DNA from: Vesta saturnalis
Taxonomy: Eukaryota > Arthropoda > Insecta > Coleoptera > Lampyridae
Reading direction: 5' to 3'
Length of the DNA: 64,000 bases
Assembly: GCA_036346205.1 (NCBI GenBank)
Contig: JARFJB010001945.1
Location: 4,325,001-4,389,000, forward strand
Part shown: positions 36,919 through 49,540 of the stretch, piece by piece
Layout: each line of letters starts with the position of its first letter
Position numbering within the stretch: the stretch's first letter is position 1
Notes under the pieces: generated by a model
What the model was told of the DNA's origin: nothing
Database searches by the model: none
The model's input: the letters and a program-made list of their open reading frames with translations, nothing else
Made by a program: the position numbers and the translations under genes

Positions 36919-39867
36919 CAGGGTCCACCTTTGGGAGCTGATCCTATGAGTATCTGCTAAACCAAACTTACTATAATTTTGAAAATTTGGTAACAGGGTA
37001 ATGATGTTAGGGCTAACTCATCTAAAATATTTTCACGTTCGTATCACTTCCGGTTATACCGGAAGTCGGTACTTAGTCGCTTATTTTAAATGGAACACTC
37101 CGTGTATTAATACATTTTTGGATTCTATGTCGAATTTTAAGGTAAGTTTGTTAAATAAACTAGATACGAAATTTCAGTCGTTTTAAAAAAAAAACATTTT
37201 TCTAAAAAAATTGACAGATGCGGTCTTAGTAATAACTCGTTAATTGTTGAATAAAACTTTGAGGTGTTGTAGGTAAAGGTTTATTGCAACAGTCTGCAAA
37301 AAATGACAATTGTATTTTTAATAAAAATAAAATTATGAATGTCTAAACTTGACTATCAAAAAATGCAAGTTACTCAAAAAAATCAAATGGAAATCCCTAT
37401 TTTTTATTACTCAGATCGATTTAACATCAAAAATTAAGGTAAGTTTGTTTTAAACTTTATTTGCCTAAACGTAACAGTTTCATACTTATTATCAAAAAAG
37501 TCCCAATTTTAAAATTTGTGATAAAAATGAGCTACATACTTAAATCTAGTATTCCTTGTTCGTGGTCACCATGGAAACCAAATAATTGAGAATTGAAATA
37601 AAGAAAAATATTTGAATAAGTTACTGCAAAAAATTATAAAAATTGATAATTTTGTGATTCAAAAGTCATTTTTACCGAATAAAAATTTTATGTCAGTTTT
37701 TTTCAAATTCGATATACAACATAGGTGCAAAAATTTAATACTTTATGAGTAAATAAAAAAAAAACTACTTTTTACTGCGGAGGTAGTAACTACATACTTA
37801 TCAGTGCATTCTTACACGATAAAGTCGCTTATTTAGTATTTCTTGCTCGTGATCAAATGTAAATTAATTTACAATAAATGTTCAAAATGTTGCCCGTTAG
37901 ACGCAAGACATTGTTGAACCCGTCTTATAACGGCTTCATTTGTAGCCCTTTAAATTTCTTGTGGAGAAAGAGAATTGAAGGCATTTTGCACTCTTGCAAT
38001 GCAATCTTCTTTAGTCGTTAGTGGTGTAGCATAAACAATATTTTTAATTAGACCCCAAAGATAAAAATCCATTGGCGTAAGATCAGGTGACCTAGGTGGC
38101 CATGGAAAGGGACCATTATTGGCAAACCAACGATCTTCAAAAATTTCATAAAGTTTCATGGAAACAGCGTTGGTGTTGTGAGGGGGCGCACCGTCTTTCT
38201 AGATTTAATCGGGGTTGAATTCGAGTGTTTAATATTTCAAGATAATTTTCTCCTAGAAATTCAATTTGTAATCATAAATCGCAACAATCAACTATTTTAA
38301 ACCTCTCGTTGTAAAAATACACGTCAAAGAGCTATTTTCGTTATTCCAGTAACGCGACTTTCGGCGATTAAATATGCCATTTTTCGTAAATTTCGATTCG
38401 TCCGTCCATATGATATTACTCAAAAAATAAGGAATTTCTTGTATTTTGAGCAAAATTGTTTCACAAAATTCGATACGTTTCAAGAAATCCGCTTCTTTCA
38501 AATGTTGAACTAATTGTAAACAGTACGGTCTAAACTTATGTTTCTTAAGAATTCTTCTGATAGTTGTTGGTGTTAAGCCAATATTTGTTTTCGTGTCGTT
38601 TATGGAATTACAAGGATGGGCACGGAAATATCCTAAAGTTATAACTTCATTCTGTTCGTTATCAATAGCAGTTTTTTGCGAGGCGCAGAGTGTTTAAATG
38701 TGCCAAACTGTTCCAAATTTTGAACCACACGTCTTATTGTATCTGCTGATGGTCGGGGGCGCTCAGGATAGCGTTCGATAAATGTTCTTACTGTTCGTTT
38801 TACAACTCTATGACATTCTCCGTGAATTAAAATTAAATTCAAATAATCTGTATTAGAATATTCAAGTCGAGCCATTTCATCAAGAAAAACACAAACTGTC
38901 AACAATTTTATTAAATTATTGACTACAAAAGAAAAACAAAATAAATAAGCATCTTTATCGTGTAATGATGCAGTGATAAGTATGTATTACCTCTGCAGTA
39001 AAAAGTAGTTTTTACTCATAAAGTATTAAATTTTTACACTTATGTTGTATATCGAATTTGAAAAAAATGACTTAGAAAATTTCTATTTGGCAAAAATGAC
39101 TTTTGAATCACAAAATTACCAATTTTTATAATTTTTTGCAGTAACTTTTTCAAATATTTTTCTTTATTTCAATTCTCAATTATTTGGTTTCCATGGTGAC
39201 CACGAACAAGGAATACTAGATTTAAGTATGTAGCTCATTTTTATCACAAATTTTAAAACTGGGACTTTTTTGATAATAAGTATGAAACTGTTACGTTTAG
39301 GCAAATAAAGTTTTAAACAAACTTACCTTAATTTTTGACGTTAAATCGATCTGAGTAATAAAAAATAGGGGGTCCCATTTGATTTTTTTGAGTAACTTGC
39401 ATTTTTTGATAGTCAAGTTTAGACATTTATAATTTTATTTGTATGAAAAATACAAATGTCATTTTTTGCAGACTGTTGCAATAAACCTTTGCCTACAACA
39501 CCTCAAAGTTTTATTCAAATTGTTCGACAGGAACAGAACAATTAACGAGTTATTACTAAGACCGCATCTGTCAATTTTTTTTAGAAAAATGTTTTTTTTT
39601 TAAAACGACTGAAATTTCGTATCTAATTTATTTAACAAACTTAACTTAAAATTCGACATAGAATCCAAAAATGTATTAATATACGGGGTGTTCCATTTAA
39701 AATAAGCGACTAAGTACCGACTTCCGGTATAACCGGAAGTGGTACAAACGTGAAAATATTTTAGATGAGTTAGCCTTAACATCATTACCCTGTCACCAAA
39801 TTTTCAAAATTATAGTAAGTTCGGTTTAGCAGATACTCATAGGATCAGCTCCCAAAGGCTGTTACGG
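36919..39867. mobile_element. IS630/Tc1-mariner element with ~920-bp TIRs
   Basis: TA on both sides (36917-36918; 39868-39869). Ends CAGGGTCCACC and CCGTAACAGCC, then TTTGGGAGCTGATCCTATGA in both arms. TIRs run to about 37838 and from about 38940, including a near-perfect inner palindrome CTTCCGGTATAACCGGAAG (37044-37066, 39719-39740). The TIRs are unusually long for this superfamily. The outer ~189 bp of each arm has TA at both its ends and GGGGTGTTCC-type inner termini, so it may be a MITE captured as part of the TIR. A minus-strand transposase relic lies in the middle. Confidence 0.88.
37869..38875 (-). pseudogene. IS630 DD41D transposase relic
   Basis: Start MARLEYSNTDYLNLILIHGE, then CHRVVKRTVRTFIERYPERP (HTH, DUF4817-like) and ADTIRRVVQNLEQFGTFKH. 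Catalytic parts: IIWTDESKFTKNGIFNRRKS (first Asp), KDGAPPHNTNAVSMKLYEIF (second Asp, near 38200) and WPPRSPDLTPMDFYLWGLIK (third Asp), 41 residues apart, so all three acids are present. The C-terminus CLASNGQHFEHLL precedes TAA 37869-37871. Lesions: frameshifts between 38640 and 38500 and around 38290-38160, and a TAA at 37950. It is the relic here with the best-preserved triad. Confidence 0.88.
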
Positions 39868-42230
39868 TATAAATGTTCACTAGGACAAGATAAAAGATAA
39901 ACCTGGTTTTTGCAAGGCTAGCTCGGCGTGCGGGTGAGGGTCTATAGGGACAAAGCAGTCTCGTCTCCGTAGTTTACGTTTCTACCAAAGTCGAAATCAG
40001 GAAAATGACACAATAGGTTCCGGTAGGCGCCAGGATATTCAAAAGGAACACACCAAGGTGTTTTAAAATGCGAATAAACGACGGTACGCAGTGGTCCGAA
40101 TACCCAACTTACCACACTTACCAAATCGTAACGCTCGTAGCTCCAGGTCTCCGCAATACTGCTTCACCTGAAAAGGCTTCAAGATCTGCACCTTAATCTG
40201 ATCAACTTACCACCGTGCAGCAATATTCAAATTCAATACAAATCGCTAATGTTCCCCTTACGTTAAATTACTCCCTTAAACAAATCAACATAACACATAC
40301 TAAGCTGACTTCAATTTAGTTACAACTCTTGTCTAAACTTGTGAATTACGTTACGTTAACTTAATTTGGCAACAAAACAAAACAACAAAAGAAGCCAAAA
40401 CTCCAACTTCTCTCAATAGAACTCGGCGACGCTTTTCTATTTGAGCAATATATTATCACCCTTTGTCAAGGCTTAATATTAAAATAATTACACCAAAGTT
40501 ATAATTAAGATAAACATCTATTAATTCAAAATAATTAAATAAAACAAAATTTAAAGATGTCAACTTGGATATAATGGTAATCGTATCTTCTTAACTTTTA
40601 CCTCATTGAATTCTGCCCAGCAGCAAAACTATCTTAAGCTAAATTGCATTCAAAGAAATTCAATAAATTTGGATTACTCCAGCACGTAAATCTTATATAA
40701 ACTGAATAATGAAGGTAAGATTTTATTTACCTCCCTGCATAAAATATTAATGGTATCAAAACACCTTAAATAGCTACTAAATAGACAAAGGAAACTGTTC
40801 GAGAACGTTAACAAAATGACACAATAAATTTAAAAAATAATAATTACTTCCAACAGGTTCCTTCGTTAACACACATTACATAAAAACACAATCAAATTTT
40901 ATTCTTTCAAGTCGCAAGATCACCAACAGAATGTAAATTACATTACCTAAGTCATGCAGGCAAATAGGGGATGATCTCTGCTCTATGACAGCGTCGGATA
41001 CGGCTCGTGCGGGCCACGATCTTTGAGGTTACTGCTTGATGACTAACGACAATCCAAACTCGCCTCAGGTTGCTACCGCGTATTCAACTTGATTTTCAAT
41101 TAATTTACAATGATGTCTCGTAACTTATTGAAGCAGCATTAACTATTTTAAATCCCTCTAATAATTTCTTTTAACTCAAAGTTGATAAGGTTCGGCAAAC
41201 AAACAAAAAAAAACACTCAGCACATCGTTTTACATAATCTTAAACAGTACGTGTGGGTGGGTGTTCGGTCACTACGTTCACTTAACTCTTAGGAATGGGG
41301 TTCTCTAATTATATCTCGTTAATCACGAAAATTCAATAGTCCTCAGGTTCGCACTACAAAAAACACGAACCAAATTTCTATCATAAACGCACTCGAAGAT
41401 GCCGTTATTCTCCAATAAACTAAATTAATGCGCGAGCCCGGTTGAAATGTTACTTCACAAAAAATATCCCAAACTTGGTTATAATCGACTAATCTTTCAA
41501 GTCCTCAACACTACTCCCTTAACTTTCACTAGGAGCTCGCACAATGATGAAACCCCAATTCCGATAATTCGACGACTTCACCTACACGCACGACTTTACG
41601 CTTCAAAAGCTTAAGACAGACACCCCCCCCCCCCATTCAATATTACTTTCTCGCCATATTAAAAAAACGCTTCCCTCCATACAAATTCATTCAAGCAAAC
41701 CAATCAACCATTTTAATTTTAATTTTAAACTTAAGGCGAAGAAGCTGCCCCGTCTGCACTTTCCTTCGACACGATACAGAAATGTTATTGCAAAGGTACA
41801 ACCAATCGCCCACCCATATACTTAAACGGATGAAAACCAACATTCCAACTCTCCAACTGTTCCTCTACACGAATGCGACAGTACGGCGCCAATGCAATAA
41901 CAACGCTTCTTTGTAATGAAACTAAGTAACAAAACTAAACGAATTTATCTCAATAAAACTTTACATATGATTCGGGCAATAAACTGAAGATTGTACTTAA
42001 AATTCCACAAAAAAACTACACTGACCTTTCTTAATGAAAATTACGTAATTACACCAAAAAAAAACGAAATTTTTTAATGCACATTACACATTCCTAAAAT
42101 TCCTTTACATACAGCGTGACCCATTCAAGCAAAACATTCATTATCTACAGTAAGCTCTTAAACAAAAAAAAATATATACGGAATCTAACTAAGTGAATAC
42201 AACTACAAACAAAATTACCCAATACGTATA
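39868..42230. other. No recognised gene
   Basis: A minus-strand ORF (39942-40124, with FKTPWCVPFEYPGAYRNLLC) is unrecognised. GC-richer patches occur at 39900-40200 and 40960-41100. A C13 run lies at about 41622. No LTR pair or TIR was found. Confidence 0.4.
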
Positions 42231-42789
42231 CAGGGTGTTCAAAATACCCTGACAAGGCGGACCCTGTATATCTCCGTAAATATCCAATTTATGCAAAATG
42301 TTTTTGATAAAAGTTATTTGGTGTTTAATTTGCAATCACATGGTAGTTATTAGTATGTTTGAAAATAAAAGCACAGCACAAATCATTTAAAATTTTAAAT
42401 GAGAAGTCACAAGTTATAGTCCACATATCTGATAAAGATGTTTTTTTTTTCTTTTCATCAATGTAAAATATTAATATCCTTACATAAAAGAAATTTGAGA
42501 AAATTGCGAAAAACTGCTTTTAGGTGGTTTCTTGTGCCTCCTAAATGAGTTAAGTGCTAAATTTCTCATTTAGTTTAAATCTTTCATCGAAATTAGTTTA
42601 CTGTTTTCTTCTCTCTTTTCCACCGCGCAAAACTTTAGTACCCTTTGATGAGTAAAGTTTTGAGTCGCAATTAAGTGTTCAACAATTTGTTTTAATTAGT
42701 AGTAATAATTTATGTACATTCGTATGACAGATTATTGCTTTAGTTACAGTAAACGACATTAAACAAATAGTGTACCATACAAATTAAAT

Positions 42790-42975
42790 TTAAAGAATTA
42801 GTAAAACAGGCATTTTTGTAAAAATTCGTAGTCTTCAAATGGACTGGTTATTTCTTCACAAAATTCCAGCCGTCAATCTGAATCATTTTCCAATAATTCT
42901 TGAACAGAAGCAGGTTTGTACGGATGCCACTTTTCCTCTTCTTGGCGAACAGCGTAGATTTTCCACGAAACCCAA
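42790..42975 (-). pseudogene. IS630 transposase fragment (pre-catalytic region)
   Basis: Minus strand reads IYAVRQEEEKWHPYKPASVQ, ELLENDSD, stop, RLEFCEEITSPFEDYEFLQK. This equals the HPYK..L.QEL.E.D.DRR..FCE segment just before the first catalytic Asp in the relatives here. It is cut off on its N-terminal side close to the GGGCC terminus at 43005, so it may have been truncated by that insertion. Confidence 0.6.
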
Positions 42976-43004
42976 CATTATATTTAGACGTTAGTAGTGA
43001 TACA

Positions 43005-43175
43005 GGGCCGGTTTTGGACCAGTTCAAGCTCACTTGCCCTCTGGTGGTGACCTTGGAAACATCTTTGAGGGACATGTTGTGTATGCTGAAAGTAGATCAT
43101 GGTTAAATTATTCTTGTATTAGCTAAATTGAGTCAAGGTTAGGTAGTTTTCAAGGTTACATGCTTGTCTTCGTAG
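43005..43175 (+). mobile_element. Terminus of the same family as the 1638-7450 element
   Basis: GGGCCGGTTTTGGACCAGTT, then GCCCTCTGGTGGTGA, matches the left end at 1638 almost base for base. Further in, TGTATGCTGAAAGTAGATCA and TAGCTAAATTGAGTCAAGGT correspond to the left arm at about 2665-2745, so the middle of the arm is deleted. A short piece near 52128-52142 (TTTTACCCTGATCTACTTT) resembles the right arm at 6600 and could be the other side. Confidence 0.7.
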
Positions 43176-43821
43176 TGTTAGTGATTTGAAGGATGCGGAT
43201 TTGTAATAAAAAGTAATTAGGAAACAAAAATTAACTATAGAAAGGAAAAGAAAGGGGTTGGAGCAATTAGTAAAACAAATAGGAAACTAAAGTTCGCTTT
43301 AGAGTTGTTTGAAATGAACCGGAAGTTGAAGAAGCTGTGGTTAACCATACATGGACGGTTACGGTAATAAAGCATGTATAATTTTTAATCTTAATACTAT
43401 GTGCGGGGAAGGTAATTTAGTGAAAGGTAAATCCGTTCCTAAAAAATAAAACATTTTAACATGAATTATATAAATAATAAGCAAACCTTTGTTTTTAAAA
43501 TGTGAATGTGAATATTTCTAAATAACGAATCAAGAAATTAATGTGTAACTAATCAAACTTGTATTTTTAAAATGAATTTTCTGAAGAAGTACTGAATATT
43601 TACAAATATGAATCCGATCCAGCATTTTATGTGCACAATTAAGTAGTTAAAAAATCTGATGTGTGCAACACGTGACCTCACAATACAATGTAATTGATAA
43701 TTTAAACACGCAAGTAAAATTGAAAGAATTTGATGTGTTTTTTTTTGCTACTAAAAATGTTGTAGTTTTTTAATATTAAATTGTTTTATTAAAAAAATGG
43801 TAAGACTTCGACGGAAGGAAT
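43176..43821. other. No feature seen
   Basis: AT-rich spacer between the GGGCC-terminus fragment and the 80-bp tandem repeat. No ORF or repeat recognised. Confidence 0.4.
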
Positions 43822-44007
43822 CAAAACGTGTAAATGAAAAAAATTTCGAAAATTTTTGACCTAAGGGCCAAAAATCGTCTCAAATGATCAGAAATGGCTC
43901 AAAACGTGTAAAAATGCACAAAAAAAATTTCGAAAATAATTGGCCCGTGCAAAAATCATTTGACCAAATGATCAGAAATGGCTCAAAACGTGTAAAAACG
44001 CAAAAAA
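43822..44007. repeat. Two and a third tandem copies of an ~80-bp unit
   Basis: Units start CAAAACGTGTAAA at 43822, 43900 and 43983 and share AATTTCGAAAA, TGGCCC/GGGCCA and CAAATGATCAGAAATGGCT. It lies directly beside the tRNA-like head at 44042 and may be the body of that retroposon. Confidence 0.7.
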
Positions 44008-44041
44008 TCTAATAAGACGAGATAAAAACCTCGTATATTAT

Positions 44042-44103
44042 GCGTCTTGAATCCGGGTCGCCGGGAGCTAAACTAAACGCGCTGCCACTGCGCTACGGGA
44101 GGA
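44042..44103 (-). pseudogene. tRNA-derived SINE-like head
   Basis: Minus strand contains a perfect polymerase III A box TAGCGCAGTGG (44085-44095) and, 30 bp further, a B-box-like GGATTCAAGAC (44044-44054). The start CTCCCGT could be an acceptor strand, but the complementary 3' acceptor is absent and the anticodon stem does not pair, so this is not a working tRNA. The 80-bp repeats downstream in its own direction fit a SINE body. Confidence 0.55.
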
Positions 44104-44284
44104 GTTCACGAACAAACGAAAAACTTAGTAGATATTCAATTCTAGGATGGTTCACTTAGTTGCCTACGTAAAAACGTGACGATTTGCTACGAATAGCCGT
44201 TCGTATTTATGCACTCTATAACAGTCGAAATCTGTAATTCCGTCATTTCGACTGGACAGATTTCGCTCAAAAGTTCATCACTCA

Positions 44285-44375
44285 TGGATCCGAACCTGGG
44301 TACCAAATTTCATGACGATCGGATTATCTTTGAGGACGCTATCGCGCACATTCAGACAGACATACATTTTGAAAC
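44285..44375 (+). mobile_element. Retroposon 3'-tail-like segment
   Basis: CCAAATTTCATGACGATCGG, then CTATCGCGCACATTCAGACA and GACATACAT, resembles the conserved 3' tails of arthropod SINE/LINE families ending in ACAGACAG repeats. It is in the opposite orientation to the tRNA head at 44042, so it probably belongs to a different insertion. Confidence 0.4.
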
Positions 44376-46060
44376 TTTCATTTTCTATTTGTTCCAACTT
44401 TCGGTAGAGTAATTTTTAAGTATCGTAGCTCATTTTAAATGAAATTTAATCCTTTTTAATAATGCGCTGGGATCTACTTTCTATCTATTTTCTATTTTGC
44501 GATAATTCACAAAAACTAAAGTGCTGCACTCCAAATTTCGCCGACCGATTACAATACCTCCCAATACTTTCGTATTGTGATCTAAAAACGTTAAATTGTT
44601 CAAAAGTATCAATTTTTGTATATCACGACATATTTTCAGAATTTTTGTTTTTTATTAATGTACGGATTAGTTAGATTCACAAATAATAGATTTAAATAAT
44701 GTAGAATTAAACTTAAGAGTTGACATACATCCATTATTCATACCACTTAACTTTTTGCACTTAAAATTCCAGTCATACTCTATGTGAATAAAATAATGAA
44801 GCAAGAAAAAAATTAAAGATTTATTACACATATATTAAGCTCAAGCTTGGCTTCTATATACAGAAAACTGTCGTAGGTAGCCGTAATCTGATCTTGACTT
44901 TGAATTAAGGTGTGTATTCCTTCGGATGGTCCATATTTGGAATATCCATACGAAAGATAATTGTGAATGTCTGATTTGATTGTAGCATAATCAAAATATC
45001 GCTTTGAAGGACGTTGGATAATGCGCCTATTGTCGGTGAGAAGTCAATTGACGTTACAAGTTATTTCTCTACAGACGTTAACCGAACTAAAGGTTAATGA
45101 ATAATTTTTGATAAATTCTCAGACCCATGTTCTTTTAGTTCTTAAAGTACTTTCACCAAGGTCTATTAATGCACACCTTTCGATAAAAAATTTTTATAAT
45201 GTTGCACTCTACGTATAGATTAGTGTGTTTAAGTATTTGAATGTCTAAGATTGATATGTGTAAAATATTTGGTGTTAATGTTTTAGACTCTTGCTATTTT
45301 CTTTAGTAAAGTCGATCTCAAATGAACTGATTATGATAAATTTCTGTGGATATTTTAGATTTTTTCACATTCGTTTCATTAATATGCCGAGGTTCCTGAT
45401 GCGCTACTAGCTAAACCACCGACTACCGATCGTCTTGGGAACGGAATAAGAATGGTAAAAACCCTCCTTGTTTAGGTAAGGAATTACTCTAGCGAGGGAC
45501 CCTGATGGTTTTTTCGTCCTAAACACCAGTAAGGTTTAATTTTTTTAGTTGTTATTTTGCATAGATGTAATAAATTTCCGCTATTATACGGCGATGTATT
45601 ATATTTGGGTCGACGTTTGCACCCAATTCCTAAGTTTTCTCTTTGCTTTCATGGTGGTGTCATTTGGTAAAACAGCGGTTCGTTCCCCTAATATTGCGTC
45701 TGATGATTTAAAGCGTTCCCAAGCTTTTTCTTCTAAAATTGATCTGCATTATGTCCACTTGCTGAAGCTTGGTAATCTGTGAAGCTAATACCGTAGTTTG
45801 CATTGAGCATCTAGCACGCGGTGACCTTGGTACTAATCAATTAGTCATTTCTCTAAATTTGCACAAGGACCACAATACTGGTAATCAGCTAAACGCAGTT
45901 CCTCTGGAGTTTACGGATTAGAGTAATCACTAAACCACCTGCGGTATTTCGCTTTCGGATGAAGCTGAGCATATATATAAAAAAAGAGAGTTACGACGAA
46001 AAGTTTTCAATAAAAATTATTCATGAAGTCAAGCTGCACATTTTAAACTGTTTAATAATA
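44376..46060. other. No gene; two tRNA-like scraps
   Basis: Minus-strand GTGGTTTAGCTAGTAGCGCA (about 45402-45421) and GTGGTTTAGTGATTACTCTA (about 45914-45933) resemble the D-arm/A-box part of tRNA-derived repeats. Neither can be extended to a full tRNA. The ORF 45549-45782 (+) is unrecognised. Confidence 0.3.
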
Positions 46061-46841
46061 CAGAGGGTATTTCATAGTCACAGCATATCAAATTTATGTT
46101 TTTTTTAATGGAACGCCCTGTATATTATGTCAAATCTCAATTAAACTCATTGTTCCTATTCCTATGATAAAAGTTTTGACTAGATTCTACCGGGTACTTT
46201 TAAAGATATGGCCATTTTTATGTGAAAATCGTAATGAAATCGTCACCCTATATTATTTAAAATAAACAATTGAGGGCTAACCTCTCATAGGCAAAATAAT
46301 TTCGTGATAGTTTGGTTTTGTTAAAACTTATGACTTTTGTGATAACTTTTATTTTTTGTACAGGGTGATCCAAAACTCACACCCATGATTATCTCGGGTA
46401 TTTTAAATTGAACACCCCCTATTTTATATCATCTCTGAAAACTACTTTAGTAATACTTTTACTCTTCTTAAGCATTCCCTATACCTAAATCTGACAGTTA
46501 TTAATTTATTTATATTTTTAAAAATAAAAGCAAAATTTTTGGTACTGCAAGTTTTTTACTGTTTGCCATGACTGTAAAGTATTATTTGACAGAGGGTAGT
46601 CTATCAAGCTTGCAAAATTAATAATTTAGTTTTATTCGGTTAATTTCCTTGTTATTTACGTACAAATTTTGAGTTCATCATGAATTTTTCTAATGAGGAA
46701 TTAATCGATATGATCTGGATACTAGGTGAATGTCATAAAAATTGCTTGCTAGCAGTAAGGGTGTATCACGAGAGATTTCCAGCGCACCAGTTACTTGAAA
46801 ACAGGAATTTTGAAAAAGTGATGGATCGATTTAATCGTACA

Positions 46842-48157
<1,316 letters not shown>

Positions 48158-48888
48158 GAATTGGTACGTTACAATGAAAAGAAAGAAAAAACGAAACCCA
48201 TTGTTATCGAGGAAAGCGAACTGTATGTATTGTTGGCAATTACAGATGATCCAAATAAAAGTATAAGAGAAATGTCTAGGGAATAAGAGATAAGTTATGG
48301 AAGTGTACAAAAGATACCATCTAAAAACAAGATACGCCATGCATCATATTCAGTTGCATTAGGAATTATTGGGTGATGATTTTCGACGAAAAAAATTTTT
48401 GTAATTGAGCTCAAAGAAAAATTCGCAAAGAGATTTTTTTGATTATGTTCATTTCGGGGAGGAGACGACGTTCCATATAAATGGTGTTTAAATAGACATA
48501 ATTTTCATTACTATTCAACAAAAAATCCTCATGTAATAGTTTCTACTTCACCAACAAGATAGACTTTAGATGTTTGGGGTGGTATTATTGTTGATTTCGT
48601 GATTGGATCATATTTTTCCGAGGAAACGGTAAACGGTGAAGTTTATTTAGATTTTCTGGAAAATCAGTTGCCTGTGCTTCTTGAAAAAGTTCCCCTGCGT
48701 GTACGTCAGTGCATGTAGTATTTACATGATGTGGCTCTCATACATAATAACGCACTGAATCACGGTCAACTCACGATCAGTTTCCAGGATAGATAGAGGA
48801 GGGCCAATTCTGTAGCCTGCAAGATCGCCTGATCTAACAAAAGTAGATTTTTTTCTGTGAGAAGTGAAGTATATAAATTTTCTGTAAC

Positions 48889-49198
48889 ATTCCATATAAA
48901 TGGTGTTTAAATAGACATAATTTTCATTACTATTCTACAAAAAATCCTCATGTAATAGTTTCTACTTCACCAACAAGATAGACTTTAGATGTTTGGGGTG
49001 GTATTCTTGGCGATTTCGTGATTGGATCATATTTTTCCGAGGAAACGGTAAACGGTGAAGTTTATTTAGATTTTCTGGAAAATCAGTTGCCTGTGCTTCT
49101 TGAAAAAGTTAGCATGGTACTCTAGCAAAGTACAGGTCGTAGGTTCAAATCCTACTCGAGGTAAACTTTTTATTTATGTATTTAATAAAATTAATAAT
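48889..49198 (+). mobile_element. Chimeric retroposon: transposase piece joined to tRNA 3' part
   Basis: A 13-bp direct repeat AATTTTCTGTAAC brackets it (48876-48888; 49199-49211). Removing the insert and one repeat restores the transposase frame (VYKFSVTTLEDM). It holds a 221-bp block (48890-49110) that matches 48471-48691 of the same transposase with about 4 mismatches, then tRNA sequence from the D loop to the discriminator base (49111-49163), then an AT-rich tail (49164-49198). The target duplication, 5' truncation and tail are hallmarks of LINE-machinery retroposition. The join lies at a shared GTT, which suggests template switching. Confidence 0.72.
49111..49163 (+). pseudogene. 5'-truncated tRNA, anticodon AGC
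   Basis: Anticodon arm GTACT-CTAGCAA-AGTAC (49117-49133, five perfect pairs, T33, anticodon AGC), 5-nt variable loop, T arm GTAGG-TTCAAAT-CCTAC (49139-49155, perfect), acceptor 3' strand TCGAGGT and A73. The 5' acceptor strand and 5' D arm are missing, replaced by transposase sequence. AGC would read Ala, but the acceptor strand shown lacks the U70 of a G3:U70 pair, so it is more likely from a tRNA-derived SINE than from tRNA-Ala. The B box GGTTCAAATCC is intact; the A box is lost. Confidence 0.75.
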
Positions 49199-49415
49199 AA
49201 TTTTCTGTAACTACTTTAGAGGACATGAAAAATAGAATTAGAGTGGTTTTCCTAAAACATTAGTATCCCAGTGGCCATAAATGTAAGTAGAGAATTTGAA
49301 GATCGGCTACAACATTGTTTAAATGTAATGGGAGGCCACTTTGAACAGTTAATATAAATATCAATTCATCGAAGCATTGTATTTCGTTACTATGATTAAA
49401 CAGATTTAAGTTTAA

Positions 49416-49540
49416 CCTCCTGATGACGATGTGGTGTCAATGAATCGTCGAGTGATGAAATACTAGTTAAAAAGTTTAGGTTCACCCTCCTGATGACGTG
49501 TATGTGGTCAAAATCACGATTGTCGGTCGATGAAACACAG
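49416..49540 (+). repeat. Two tandem ~65-bp units with CTCCTGATGACG
   Basis: Units at about 49416 and 49480 share CCTCCTGATGACG, TGTGGT.TCAA, GTCG and GATGAAA. After CTGATGA each has a 4-bp stem with different sequence (CGAT/ATCG and CGTG/CACG). Such CCTGATGA...GAAA segments are common at ends of arthropod retroelements; no class can be assigned. Confidence 0.45.

Noticed and set aside
49111..49163. Functional tRNA-Ala(AGC)
   Set aside because: The 5' half and A box are missing and the acceptor strand lacks the U70 of a G3:U70 pair.
49425..49530. Hammerhead ribozyme
   Set aside because: CTGATGA and GAAA are present, but the stem between them does not abut GAAA and the cleavage-site helix is absent.
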